Source: Aedes albopictus
Taxonomy: Eukaryota > Arthropoda > Insecta > Diptera > Culicidae
Direction of reading: 5' to 3'
Length of the DNA stretch: 64,000 nucleotides
Assembly: GCF_035046485.1 (NCBI RefSeq)
Contig: NC_085137.1
Coordinates: 132,622,703 to 132,686,702, forward strand
Under the pieces are notes generated by a model, which worked only from the letters and a program-made list of their open reading frames with translations, did not search any database and was not told the origin of the DNA. Position numbers and translations under genes: made by a program. Positions 33,190 through 44,370 of the stretch are shown here, piece by piece (position 1 is the stretch's first letter; every line of letters starts with the position of its first letter).

Positions 33190-34800
33190 AAGGGCAAGTG
33201 GCTTGCAGATGCAAAGGGGAGGGAGTTAAGGCTTTCAGAGGGATTTCAAGGGAGTTTTTAAGGGGGGGGGGGGTCATAGGCGTTTCCAGACGTTTCAGGG
33301 CGTTTCAGAAGGTTTCAGAGGGCTTTCAGGTGCGTTTCACATGGAATTCATTAGTGTTTCAGAGGAGTTTCATGGTGTTTCAGGAGGTTTCAGAGAGGTT
33401 TTGTGGGGCTTCAGAAACTCTCGGGTGAGTTTCACGGAGGTTTCATTGGGGGTTTCAGAAGCATTTCAAAGCGTTTCAAGGAGTTTCAATGCGTTCCAGG
33501 GCGTTTCATGGCCCTTCAGGAGGATTCAGCAGGTTTAGGGGTGCCTTCAGAGGGTCGCAGGTGAGTTTGAGAGAGGTTTAATAGGGGTTTTAAAGGCGTT
33601 TCAAAGCGTTTCAATGCGTTCCAGGGCGTTTCAGGGCAATTCAGAATGTTTCCGATGAATTTGAGAGGGCTTAAGAGGCTCGCATGTGAATTTCACGGAG
33701 ATTCCATGAGGGTTTCAGAGGCGTTTCAAAGCGTTTCAAGGCGTTTCAAGGCGTTTCAGGAGGTTGCGCAAGGGTTTTAGGGGGCTTCAGAGGCACTCAG
33801 GTGAATTTCACGGACGTTTAATAGGGGTTGGGGAGGCGTTTCAGTGCGTTTCAAGGCGTTCCAATGCGTTTCAAGGCGTTTCAATGCATTTCAGGGCAAT
33901 TCAGGAGGTTTCACAGAGATTTTAGGGGGCTTCAGAGGCTCTCAGGTGAATTTCACGGAGATTTTATAGGGATTGGGGAGGCGTTTCAAAGCGTTTGAAG
34001 GCGTTTCAATGCGTTTCAGGAGGTTTCACAGGGGTTTTAGGGGGCTTCAGAGGCTCGCAGGTAAATTTCACGGATGTTTTATAGGGATTTCAGAGGTATT
34101 TCAAAGCGTTTCAAGGTGTTTCAATGCGTTTTAGGACGTTTCATGGCCTTCCAGGATGTTTCAGGAGGTTGAAGGGTGCCTTCAGAGGGTCGCAGGTGAA
34201 TTTGACGAAGGTGGGGTTTTAGAGGCGTTTCAAAGCGTTTCAAGGCGTTTCATGGCGTTTTAATGCATTTCAGGGTGTTTCAGGAGGTTTAAGGGGGGCT
34301 TAAGGGGGCTTCAGAGGCTTGCAGGTGAATTTCACGGAGGTTTCATGTTGGTTTCAGAGGCATTTCAAAGCGTTCAAAGTCATTCCAATGCGTTTCAGGG
34401 CGTTTCAGGAGGTTTCACAGGGGTTTTAGGGGGCTTCAGAGGCTTTCAGGTATATTCAACGGAGGTTTTATAGGGATTTTAGAGACGTTTCAGAGCGTTT
34501 CAAAGTGTTTCAAGACGTTTCAATGCGTTTCAATGCGTTTCAATGCGTTTCAATGCGTTTCAGGGCATTTCAGGAGATAACACAGGGGTTTTTGGGGGGC
34601 TTTAGAGGCTCTAAGGTGAATTTCATTGAGGTTTTGTAAGGATTTTAGAGGTGTTTCAAAGCGTGTGAAGACGTTTCAACGGTTTTCAATGCGTTGCAGG
34701 GCGTCCCAGTAGGTAGGAGGGTTTTAGGGGGTTTCATAGGCTCGTGAATTTCTCGCAGGTTTCAGAGAAGTTTCAAAGCGTTTCAAGGCGTTTCAAAGCA
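33190..34800. repeat. Minisatellite of GCGTTTCAAT units with higher-order structure
   Basis: The basic 10-bp unit GCGTTTCAAT (also GCGTTTCAGG, GCGTTTCAAG) appears in clusters; four consecutive perfect copies lie near 34526-34558. Clusters are separated by a repeated module: TTTTAGGGGGCTTCAGAGGC, TCGCAGGTGAATTTCACGGA, then GTTTTATAGGGGTTTCAGAG. That module recurs about nine times at roughly 110-165 bp (GTGAATTTCACGG near 33690, 33801, 33943, 34059, 34194, 34322, 34447, 34612). A poly-G run lies at 33262-33272. A detached piece is at 51530-51735. Confidence 0.8.
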
Positions 34801-35040
34801 TTTCAAGAGAAACCTCGGGAGCAATTCCAAAAATATCTTTGAAGGAATGCCTTCTGGAACCTCTGAAGGAGTTCCAAACAGAAACTTTGAGAAAGCTCTG
34901 AAGGAATACCTGGAGTATTTAAAAAGGATTTTTGAAGCAAAATTTTGACATTTTTTTTAGGAATCTCAGGGACTTTCCCTGTGATTCCTGAAGCGATTTC
35001 TCGTAGAGTTCTTGCAAGCCAAATCATATTGAAATGAAAT
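34801..35040. repeat. Short dodecamer-like segment
   Basis: CTTTGAAGGAATGCCTTCTG, GGAGTTCCAAACAG and related blocks resemble the ATTCC minisatellite in reverse orientation. Low copy and decayed. Confidence 0.4.
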
Positions 35041-35509
35041 AAGCAGCGTCCACTTCTACCTCAAAAATATTTTGTTCAAAATGTATTGAAAGAATATAAT
35101 GTTTGTTAGCACAAAAAAAGCACTGTTTTTTTTTAAATTATTTTTAATCTGTGTCTTAAAGTTTGAACACATGTTTCTCTAAAACTCTGCACGTCTCCTG
35201 AAAAAAAAATGAATTGCCAAAAGTGTGCTTCAATGTTCGAATATTTTTCATTAAATTGCGCAAATATTTTCTTCACCATAGATGCTAGAGCTAGAGCTAG
35301 ATGCTTTCAGAAAAAATATGCCATATGCACATTGCTTATGGCATTTTCAAGAAAAATCTCCTCTTCGGTGTAGAATAATAGTTCCTAAAAATAATAAAAA
35401 AACATCTTTAAATAACCCCATCATGCTCATAGTCAGAATTCTTTTATGGAAGTCGAATGAAAGCTTTTTGTTTGAAATTTATAAAAAATCCATGAATTCA
35501 TGAATACGA

Positions 35510-36473
35510 ACAATTTTCTCTTAGAAATCAGATTTTTTTTCAAAATTCAAAAGAATTCTCTCTTGGAGTGCGCAATATAGTCTCTCTTGGAATTCAGAAG
35601 AATTTTATCTCAGATATTACAACAACTTCTGTCTTGGAATTCGGAAATTCCTCTTTTGTAATTCGGAAGAATTTTCAATTGGGATCAGGAATAATTATCG
35701 CTCGGAATCCAGAAAAAAAAACTCTACTGATTTGGTAGAATCCCCTTCCGAGGTTTCGAATAATTTCTCTCCTTATATTCAGCAGATATCTCTTGAAACT
35801 CGGAAGAATTCACTCTTAAGACTTAGAGTTCTCTTTCGCAATTCAGAATATTTTTTCTCTCTGAATTCAAATAAATCTGTCCAAATTTGAAAGCATCATC
35901 TCATGAGATTCAGAATAATTTGTCTCTGTGAATTCATAAGATTTGTTTCACGGAATTCGGAAAAATTCTGTCCCGAAATTAAGAAAAAATCCGTAACTAA
36001 GTTCGAAAAATTCTGCCGATTTTGGATGATTTTTTTTTTCTGAAATCCAGAGAAATTTGCTCTTGAAATTGGGATAAATTATCTCTAGGATTTCAGAATA
36101 TATTTTCTCTTGTAGTTCACAAGAATTCCTGCTCGGACTTACGAAAAAATCTCTGCAAATCTGGATGAACTATTCTCCGGAATTCGAAGTGTTTTCTATT
36201 TCTTGGAATTCAAAGGAAGGTTCTCTTGGAATTTTGAAGAATTGTCCTTGGAATTTGAAAGAATTCTCTCTCAAAATTCGGATATTTTCTCCCTTTGAAT
36301 GCAGATGATTTCTCCCCAGGAACTCATTTTCTTGTTTGGAATTCTCTTCAAAGTTTTGAAGAATTCCGCAAATATACTCGAAAAAAGCTGCCGAGTTTGG
36401 AAGATTTTTTTTAAACTCAGAGAAATTTGCTCTTGAAATTGGAATGAATTATCTCTAGTATTTTAGAATATTT
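35510..36473. repeat. Degenerate minisatellite of CTCTTGGAATTCAGAAGAAT units
   Basis: Units of about 28-34 bp centred on TCTCTTGGAATTC and AGAAGAATT recur about 25-30 times with heavy divergence. A small detached stretch continues beyond the transposon at about 37938-37975 (TTTCTCTTGTAATTAAAAGC), which suggests that the 36474-37933 element was inserted into this array. Confidence 0.65.
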
Positions 36474-37933
36474 CCCAACTAACATTTTCAGCGCTATAAG
36501 CTTCAGTCACTTGCTTTTTGTTGTGTAACCATCGAATAAAAGCAGTCAACGCTGAATAAAAGGGAAGCTAGTCAATTATAAATCATAAGCTAATACACGA
36601 CTGCAAAACAAGCACCATACAGCTACCAAACTCGGTTTTCAGAAATCCATTGCTTGTCACTGGGGTTGCCTTTACTCCACTCTATTCCAACTCCGGGAGA
36701 TTTCCCGGAAGATGTGAAAACTTGAACAAATTGAATAGGAGTCTCCACTAACAAAATAGCTGCTACTATACAGTACAATTTGTTATACTGACAAATCCCC
36801 AAACCAGCAGCGCTTCAAAGGCCGTTATGCGATTTCATTACAGCTAGAAGCTGTAATAAAGAAACTGTTGCTTTATCAACACGGCTTGTCGGATGTAATC
36901 ATTATTGTCAAAACAAACTTTGAGCGGGATATATAGCTACTACACAAATTCTTTACAGCTACCCATCTCTGTGCTGTGAAATTATTTGGGCTGCTCTTAT
37001 TGCACTTTAATTCAATGCCGGAAGATTTGCCGGAAGATGTGCAAATCGAGTAAGAGTCCCAGCCACTACAACAGACAGCTGCTTTTATACAGTACGTTTT
37101 GTAATGTTGTCAAAACACAAAACAGCAGCGCTTCGTAGTCGTTTAAAGAACACTTTTTCAGCTAGAAGCTGTGAAGAAAAATCTGTTGGCACAACCACAC
37201 AGCTTGTTCAATGTAAACATTAGGGGCTGTCCATAAACCACGTGGTCATTTTTTTGGGACTTCTCAGCCCCCCCCCCCCGCGTGGTCATTAGTCCATACA
37301 ATTTTTTTTATTCGTCCATACAAAATGGTCATTGGCCGAACCCCCCCCCCCCCCCATGACCACGTGGTTTATGGACAGCCCCTTATTGTGTTTGACGTTT
37401 CACATGCTTTTGCAGCAAGATGAAGTTGGGTAAGGTTTCTTGTGGCACACTTATGAAGCCTTGTCTGGAGTAAAACAAAACGGGCTATTTTCTATGCTAT
37501 TTATGTATAGCAGTGTGGCAGCGAGGACATCATCGGGACCAGTGGATACGGAGATCGGAAGTTCGATTCCAAGTAGCGGCAAGTACTTTAATTATTCACA
37601 TGTATTGCGTCACGGTATCCATAACCTAATTATATTTAATCGATTAATTTGGGGATGTCGTATAACTATTATTTAACATCTTCGAAAAGGCTGAAAAAGC
37701 GCCTTCTCAAAATGTTATTCAGTTAGTGGTTACATAGGAGCCGAGAAAAGAGCTATGACTTCGTGGCATAGAAGCTTCTCGCACAGCATATACTTGTGGA
37801 TTAAGTTCGCCAGATTCATTGGTATAGGGCTTGCATAGAAGCTTCTGTCCATATGTACAACACAGTAACTCAGCATCAAGCCGTATTAAGGACGCTTTGT
37901 TGACGTTTACATTCACAATAAATGTTAGTTGGG
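36474..37933. mobile_element. CCCAACTAACATTT-ended element, TT target
   Basis: It starts CCCAACTAACATTTTCAGCG and ends AATGTTAGTTGGG. TT lies on both sides and remnants of the same minisatellite lie on both flanks. The interior holds two diverged copies of an AGCTAGAAGCTGT-centred block (near 36841 and 37161) and a nested MITE at 37223-37382. No transposase was recognised. It belongs with the CCCRA-ended elements. Confidence 0.65.
37223..37382. mobile_element. GGGGCTGT poly-C MITE, TTA target
   Basis: Perfect inverted ends of about 27 bp (GGGGCTGTCCATAAACCACG, then TGGTCA) flank two C tracts of about 12-15 bases separated by TCCATACAATTTTTTT and CGTCCATACAAAATGG. TTA is duplicated (37220-37222 and 37383-37385). 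It is nested in the CCCAACTAAC element. Perfect ends suggest a recent insertion. Confidence 0.8.
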
Positions 37934-37935
37934 TT

Positions 37936-38157
37936 TTCTCTTGTAATTAAAAGCAATTCTTTCTCGGAGGAATTTTTGAAGCAATCCATGTAAGACTCTC
38001 TAAAAGAAATCTTTAAGATAATTCTAGAGAAATTCCAGCCGGAATTTGGGATCCCTGGTGAAGTTTCAGAAAATTGTTATCCTTTGGTTGTTGGAGTTGA
38101 TTGTTAATGCTCACTTGCACAGGAAGTGATGGAAGTGAAAAACGTCACGACATCCCT
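37936..38157. other. Unassigned sequence with minisatellite remnant
   Basis: The first part continues the 35.5-36.5 kb repeat; the rest shows no recognisable feature. Confidence 0.35.
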
Positions 38158-38611
38158 CCCGACTAGAAAATTATATCCAGTTTGTATCATATTGTGTTAT
38201 GATGTTATAATATTTTTCTCTAACTTATTATGTCATAAACTAGATGCAAGATGATGTTAAAATAACTAAAATTGTAACAAAAAGTTCACTAGTCTAATCA
38301 AGATTATAACCTATTTTGTTATAATCATATCAAAATTATAACAAAATGTGATATGAATTTTAGCCTCAGGATTACCGGTTTCTATCGAAATTTGATGTAA
38401 TTTTGTGACATTATTTCCCAAATCTCGAAGACGCAAAACTAAATTATAATACAATGAGTTATGGAACAACATTTAAAACATAATGTGATTTAATTGAGTT
38501 ATAGTGTTTTGAAAACACCAAGGATGTTGAACATGATTATATCACAATGAGTTATGAATATCATGATTTGTTGGGATTACGTTACATTTTTGTTACAATT
38601 TTCTAGTCGGG
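38158..38611. mobile_element. CCCGACTAGAAAATT MITE, CT target
   Basis: A 15-bp perfect inverted terminus (CCCGACTAGAAAATT) lies at 38158-38172 and 38597-38611, flanked by CT on both sides. The A+T-rich interior repeats AATGAGTTATG and TTATAAC-type words. It resembles the CCCGAGCAGA elements in composition and layout. The Tc1-like element starts 10 bp downstream. Confidence 0.75.
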
Positions 38612-38620
38612 CTGCTTGTA

Positions 38621-40301
38621 CAGTACTGGACAAAATAAAGTACGCATCTGGCATATTTTCAAACTCTCTCCAATTCTCAAGTATTTAAAATAGATAGATT
38701 ATCGAAGTATTCTAACGAAAACTAGCACTGGAATTGCACTTTCGGAATATGTCAGTTATATAGCTTTAGAAGTGGAAAATTATGAAACATTTTCATTTTT
38801 TATGGAAGAAATTGTATTGGTGGTGGACAAAATAAAGTACGCATTACAAAACTTCAAGAATATCACTGCTTATTCTTATTTCTAATACTTAGTGTGGCCT
38901 CCCTTAGCTTCAATCACGGATTGCAAGCGTCGTGGCATACTTTCCACCAAGTACTTCAAGTGTTGAGGTTTGATCTGCGACCATGCTATTTCTAGAGCCT
39001 CGAAAAGTTTATCACGGTTAGTCACATCGCCTTTGTCGACATTGCGATCCAAGATTGACCACAGATTCTCAATTGGATTCAAATCTGGGCTTTGAGGTGG
39101 CCATTCCAATACTTTAATACGGGAAGTTTGGAAAAACGCTTTGGTTTTGTGGGCGGTGTGCTCGGGGTCGTTCTCTTGTTGAAAAAAAACTTCTTCTCCA
39201 AACCAACTTTACGCGCCGACTCCTTCAAATTCCGCTTCAAAATGCTGATATACGAATCTGCCGTCAAGGTTCCATCTATTGTTACAAGTTTTCCAACACC
39301 ACCCCAAGCAAAACACCCCCACACCATGAAATTGCCACCTCCATGCTTCATTGTCTTCTGAATATTCTTGTCAACCAGTTTCTCGCCAGGTTTTGTCCAA
39401 ACTCGTGTTCGCTGCTTGTGCCCAAACAGCTCAAATTTACTCTCGTCACTCCAAAGAACCTGTTTCCAGAACTCCAATGGCTTGTCGACGTATTTTCAGG
39501 CAAATTTTAGACGTTTGATCCTACAGAAAACAAAGTCAATTCAAGCTTGATATTAAATATAAAGTAAACAAACCTGTTAACATTCCGAATCAGTGGACGT
39601 CGTTGAGCGAAACTATTTTTATATCCCAGCTCTTGTAGTCTCCTTCGTACAGTTCGTTCAGAGATATTCAAATCTGCATTTTCTCGGATGACTCGACTGG
39701 TAGCAAACGGATTTCTAACAATTTCCCGAGAAATACGGCGATCATCGCTGGTTGTCGTCTTCCGCTTCCTTCCTCTGCCAGTTTGGTCAGCCACACTTCC
39801 AAGTTTCTCGAACTTTTTGAGTATTTTACGCACTGCTGCCTCACTTATTTGGTATCTTCGACCAATTTCTCTGTTTGAGATGCCTTCCTGGCTGTTTTTA
39901 ACGATAAGTTTACGGATTTCTACCGAAATTTGCTTTTTTGCCATCCCGATAGATTGAAAACTGCGCAAGTGAAAGTAAATAAACAACAAACGGTTTGTTT
40001 TGACGTTTGCATGTCTGTTGGGGGATAGGAAACAACGCACATGCAATATGCCAGGGAGAACAACTGAGTTTTCTTCAGTGCGTACTTTATTTTGTCCAGA
40101 GGGAAATCTATAATTTTAAGATTATTTCCATTTTTCAAACTTTATAAGCTTGTTAAAGATAAGTCGACGCAAGTTTCGATTAGTATAATGAATACCACAC
40201 AATATGTTCGAAAATGTTTAATTAGAATAACTAACACTTTAAAAGTTATTGAATGTTGAGCATTCTGACAGCGTGTGCGTACTTTATTTTGTCCAGTACT
40301 G
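38621..40301 (-). mobile_element. Complete Tc1-like transposon with IR/DR ends, TA target
   Basis: Perfect 26-bp terminal inverted repeats (starting CAGTACTGGACAAAATAAAG) lie at 38621-38646 and 40276-40301, flanked by TA. A 19-bp copy of the same sequence (GGACAAAATAAAGTACGCA) recurs at 38825-38843 and inverted at 40079-40097, each 204 bp from its end. This is the IR/DR arrangement known from Sleeping Beauty-like Tc1 elements, where each end has two transposase-binding sites. The enclosed transposase is broken, but the ends look intact, so it might still be mobilised in trans. Confidence 0.92.
38882..39944 (-). pseudogene. Tc1-like transposase, intron-containing, inactivated
   Basis: The start codon is at 39944-39942. 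Residues 1-123 form a paired-like DNA-binding region (EGISNREIGRRYQISEAAVR helix-turn-helix; GRGRKRK hook; second HTH ISERTVRRRLQELGY). A 53-nt GT...AG intron (39573-39521) must be removed for the frame to continue to RLKFA. A TGA at 39498-39496 then interrupts it. The DDE domain follows: VLWSDESKFELFG (first Asp), then a -1 frameshift in a T run (39189-39182 on +), then SPDLNPIENLW with the third acidic residue. In the frame beyond the T run, the usual second catalytic Asp (QDNDP) is Glu (QENDP). The C-terminus is near 38884. Cut-and-paste DD34E transposases act as nuclear DNA-binding recombinases; this copy should be dead. Confidence 0.88.
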
Positions 40302-40309
40302 TACCTGCA

Positions 40310-42470
40310 GTCATTTAGCTCAGCGGAATTGCAAGGCATTCCACCATTTTTCTCTCACATATCTGGCTAGGCGCTAAGAAGATTATCGCATCAATTACCA
40401 GATTAGTTCCTTCTTCGCGTACTATCCTCCAAACCCGAAAGACATGCCTCTACTCTCTGTTTTCTTGTGGATCATCGTCACGTACAAACAGCGATATAAG
40501 CCCTATCATAATCCCATCGGAACCTGACTGGAAAAATAATCCGAAAGACGCCTTCGTCGTGCAACCACCCACCCGCTCGCAACTCATCGTCCAAAGACCC
40601 GGCTCCCACGGCGACACGAACGGGCGGCATCCAATCGATTTGTTTTCCGATGTGACGCCACTTGTCCAAACAACCCACCACCCAACGACGACGCCGGGTC
40701 ACCATCAGCAAGCACCACATCAGTGTGCGTGTCCAGCCGGCTCTCTCGGCATTCACACACCATCACACTTCAGCTGGTGGTCCTTTTCACTTCTCCGAAG
40801 GGATTCCGCATCGTCCATCCTTGTCACGCCATGGCATCACCACTAGCACCCGCTGTGTGGACACAGAAACCTCGCCCAAGGTCGTTCCGTCCGTCACCGA
40901 ACCACCTGGTCACCCATTGGCGGCAGTGGATCGATGCCATCATCATCAACGCCATATAGATGGGCGCCCAACCACCCAACCGGGTTCAGTCTCGCGCGGA
41001 CAATCGACTAGCTATGATGCAACCGGCGTTGCTGTCATTTGGTACCTGGTAGAAATACACATATTTGGAGGATTTTCTTGAGTAGTGGAAATTGTAGTTG
41101 GGATTAGAGGAGGAATCAGGTGGTGTATTTGCAGGAAATCCGAGCCGATTAACTCGGAAGTGGGTTGTGTAGTTCAGTGCAGTTGTGTTGTGGTTTCTGG
41201 TGAAAAAGGATTACATATTTTATCGGCAACATCGGGACCGTTCATAGACGTCCAAAGCTGTATTCCTTCAACGTGGAGTTCAAAGGTGGGTTTCCAGCGA
41301 AATAATTCAAGCGTTACATATCTTAAGGACTATTTGGTAGTGGTGTTCTACGAACACTTCCATAGTCATTATCTGAGAACTTTTCCTGTTAACGGTACGG
41401 TACTATTTTTGAATACGTGCATACTTGTGGTAGGTATCATCTGTCCCGAAAACCGGGAAAACAACAAAAAATCCCCGACCGGACCTGGATCCGAACCCTG
41501 CCACTTAGCTGCGCGTTTGCCTGCTGGACCAGGAAAGACTAAAAGAGACAGTCTTCGCAAAATGAAAAAAAAAAAATGCAATCCCTAAGTCTAAAGGAAA
41601 CGCATGGTGTTTCACAGAAACCGCCGACTAAAGCCCTGCGGAGGGGCGCGGACCACAATGATGAATGAAATGTCCAAAATGTCCTTGACATGAGAGTCCA
41701 CCCCCGCGCGTGCAAAGTCACTGTTAACGTCGACGGCGGGCATCATATGGCAGGGCAGCAGCTGTGTGACATCATCGTTTTCGGATACAACCAGCTGCCC
41801 CGTGAAAGCTGTGGTGGAAAGCCGTGGAAAGGTTTTATCGATTTTTCACGTCGTTGTCTCCCTGCCTATCTCGTCCCCTACGTTTGGAGTAAGGCCCTGG
41901 GGCAAACGCCAGGCACATGTTCAGATGTTCTTTACACAGAAAAAAAGATGAATGAATGAATGTCGGGAGTGGAGTGAGGAACCTGAGGGAAGGTGAAAAT
42001 GCTGAAGGAGCTGGGTGGGATACGAGAACGTAACCGTTTCAGATTTTATCAATGAATCTCATGGTGAAGTGCGGTGGGAGGGGGACGTTTGAGTGAACGG
42101 TGAGGTAGGTGTCGGATGCTGTGTGGATGGAATTTCAATTGAGAGTCGCCCACGCTCGGGAATACTGTTGTTGTTGTCGTGGTACGTGAAAGGATGTGAA
42201 GCTACACGTTCCACGGATCGTTGAAGAGCATCATCGGTGATGAACGATATGCGATGTTAGTGCATTTTCAGATATTTTTAGAATCAGTTATTGAGAACGG
42301 AAAGTGGGAGGAAAATAGTTCTTGAATGCGATAGTTTTATCTGGTGATAGAACCTGAAATATGATAACTTGTTAATTTCATGTAGCAGAGTAGAATCATA
42401 GTTAGCTGTTGGATCACGGGAAAAGGATCATATCACTCATTCATTGATGTTATTCATTCATTTAGAACAA
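40310..42470. other. Unassigned, partly G+C-rich sequence
   Basis: From 40470 to 41080 the composition is CA/CC-rich with many short frames on both strands, none with a recognisable domain. A tRNA-like B-box reading GGGTTCGGATCC on the reverse strand lies near 41490-41501 and may be a decayed SINE (about 41440-41590). No host gene is called. Confidence 0.35.
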
Positions 42471-42479
42471 CATCTTTAG

Positions 42480-42750
42480 CAGCTGCTCTCCAACATTGGC
42501 AACGTCCTACACAAGCCAAATCACTTTCGACGGTCAGCCCACCTTGTCCGCTATGCTCGACGCCGTCTTGTGAACACAATCTTTGCAGGGATGCTATCCA
42601 GCATTCTTGCCCACCTTCTGACTCTAACAACTTTCTGTAAGCTGGATTTGCTGTAGAGTGCAGCGACCTCGTGGTTCATCCTTCTCCACCACACGCATTT
42701 TTCCTGCACACCGCCGAAGATCGTCCTTAGCACTTAGTACATGGTATATT
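42480..42750 (-). pseudogene. LINE reverse transcriptase, C-terminal segment
   Basis: The reverse-strand frame VLRTIFGGVQEK...WWRRMNHEVAALY, then KVVRVRRWARMLDSIPAKIV, matches the region after the polymerase domain in RTE/CFDP2-like elements (usual form RRIFGGVQ...RRRMNHEL.ALY...RVRWLGHV.RM). It is the 3' end of the same LINE whose earlier parts are at 44981-45140 and 45285-46320. The residues between are missing, so the insertion at 42767 seems to have come with a deletion. Confidence 0.75.
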
Positions 42751-43343
42751 TTTTTCGGGACTTACGCCCAAGTAACATTCTAAGTTTTGTTCGGCTCTAC
42801 AAGAGATCTTCATGACCAATTTTATAAAACTTGCAATAAAACTGATTTATACATCAAAACCTCTTGATAACCTCTTTAAGAGCATCTTCCGGCTAAGTGG
42901 ACCACTCTCGGAGAGGTTTTGCAAACCACATTAAGAGTAGCAATAAAACTGTTTTAAAACCTAGTTGAAAATTTTTCCATTCTCGAAAAGAGGTAATGAT
43001 GATTGTTGTTGATTTTGTTTTCAACAAAAATTATGACAGCTCAAGATGCAGAGAAGCTTCTTCCATGGCACGTAAAGTTCAGGAGGATACATTATTCGTA
43101 AGCAGAAAGCGATCATTTCAAAGTAATATTTTAGTAGTTATTGTGTTGGTAGGCTTATGCGCATTCAATTTTACCGTGAATATTGGAGTTGCAGAAACAT
43201 AAAATTAATGCGCTTCGAAAATAGTGTATATTATCATCCTGGAATGAACAAAACTACTTATTAATTTAGTAAAACTATTTCTTCAGTTAAGTTGCTGGCT
43301 TTTCAGTCTTCTGGGAGAATCAAAACAACTATATGGTTTCTTG

Positions 43344-43382
43344 ATCCGACGTTTCGGTCCTTATTGGACCTTTTTCAAGGAT
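43344..43382 (-). ncRNA. Hammerhead-like motif in the Penelope 3' terminal repeat
   Basis: On the reverse strand: helix I ATCC (43382-43379) with GGAT (43347-43344), core TTGAAAA where CTGANGA is expected, helix II GGTCC/GGACC around AATAA, core GAAA, and a minimal helix III leading to a GTC cleavage triplet. The core differs from consensus at C3 (to U) and G8 (to A), two bases that pair with each other in active hammerheads. Same strand as the endonuclease. Confidence 0.55.
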
Positions 43383-43616
43383 TCTGCAATATTTATTAAG
43401 TCTAGTACATTGGATATTCACCGAAAGTCTAGTTGTTTTTTCGTTATCGTGTTTGTTTGAACAGTTAACCGTCATTTATGTTTAGCTATAATAGAAATTT
43501 TACTTACTTTTCTAGGAGTGTTTTAGCTATAAGAAAACTAGTTTAAAATATATAGTATCGGAATCCGTCCCACTGTGTGTTGCACTGGCGCAATTTTTCA
43601 AAATGACTGTTGGTGG

Positions 43617-44282
43617 TTAAACTGTTCTATCTGTTCTATTACTACTAGTTTGGTGTGTGGTTGTGGTAGTGGAAGGTATACTGTTTACATTTGTTCTGTT
43701 TTGGTCTCTTCGTTCTGTTTTTCGTATGTTTTTAATGGTGTGTAGAACAGCAGCGTATACTACATTTAGATTGTCTGTGTCTGTTCGTTTATTTACTGTG
43801 TGTGTTGTGTTTCTGATGTGGCAGCTCTCCAGTATTGGTAAGCTGGCTGATCTGTTTGACTTGTCGATAATGTTTACATTTTCTAGTCTAAATGTGTGAT
43901 CCATAGCAGCAGCATGATCTACTAGAGCCGTTTTCTCACGAACTTCCATGATCGCTGCATCCTCGTTTGTGTAGCCTGCTGCTCGTAGTGTTTCTAAACG
44001 CCTTACGTTCGATCGGTGTCCCGAGATACGCTGTTTCAATTTTGTGGTCGTCATGCCGAAGTAGCAGGCTTCACAGTCCCCGCATTGGATCTTGTAGATT
44101 ACGTTTGATTGTTGTTCCTTCGCCGTCTTGTCCTTTATCGAGGGTAGTAGTGTGCCAACCGTTTTTGTTGTTTTGGTGGCAACTTGGATGTTTGCGTATT
44201 CCTTCTTGAGTGTTTTGGAAATCTGACTGGAGAGGCCTTCGATGTTGGTGCAAAAACAACTAGACTTTCGGTAAATATCCAA
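43617..44282 (-). CDS. Penelope-like GIY-YIG endonuclease domain, 5' truncated
   Basis: The 221-residue open frame corresponds to the C-terminal endonuclease of Penelope-like retroelements. The GIY-YIG core is VIYKIQCGDCEACYFGMTTT at residues 61-80 (Tyr63 and Tyr74 for the two Tyr), followed by KQRISGHR (Arg85, His89). A metal-binding type CxxCxxC (67, 70, 73) with His123 and His129 follows, then LESCHI with Glu152 as the likely catalytic Glu, and NLNVVY near 171. The frame is intact to its stop. The apparent start is not a natural initiator: coding sequence continues upstream into the inverted terminal copy, with the reverse transcriptase missing. It normally nicks target DNA for integration. 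Confidence 0.85.
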   Translation of the reverse strand: MDIYRKSSCFCTNIEGLSSQISKTLKKEYANIQVATKTTKTVGTLLPSIKDKTAKEQQSNVIYKIQCGDCEACYFGMTTTKLKQRISGHRSNVRRLETLRAAGYTNEDAAIMEVREKTALVDHAAAMDHTFRLENVNIIDKSNRSASLPILESCHIRNTTHTVNKRTDTDNLNVVYAAVLHTIKNIRKTERRDQNRTNVNSIPSTTTTTHQTSSNRTDRTV

Positions 44283-44331
44283 TGTATTAAGAACCCTTCT
44301 ACCATGTACTAGACTTAATAAATATTGCAGA

Positions 44332-44370
44332 ATCCTTGAAAAAGGTCCAATAAGGACCGAAACGTCGGAT
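44332..44370 (+). ncRNA. Hammerhead-like motif, inverted terminal copy
   Basis: Identical in layout to the copy at 43344-43382 but on the opposite strand, inside the inverted terminal repeat. It carries the same U3/A8 core changes, so both copies come from one source sequence. Confidence 0.5.

Noticed and set aside
33190..34800. CRISPR-like regular repeats
   Set aside because: Repeats are degenerate, spacing varies, there are no unique spacers, and the DNA is eukaryotic in character.
40662..41081. 139-codon frame in a CA-rich segment
   Set aside because: Composition-driven; overlapping frames on both strands and no family resemblance.
42996..43202. 68-codon frame with a hydrophobic C-terminal half
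   Set aside because: It lies wholly inside the CCCAAGTAAC element, is A+T-rich and has no family resemblance.
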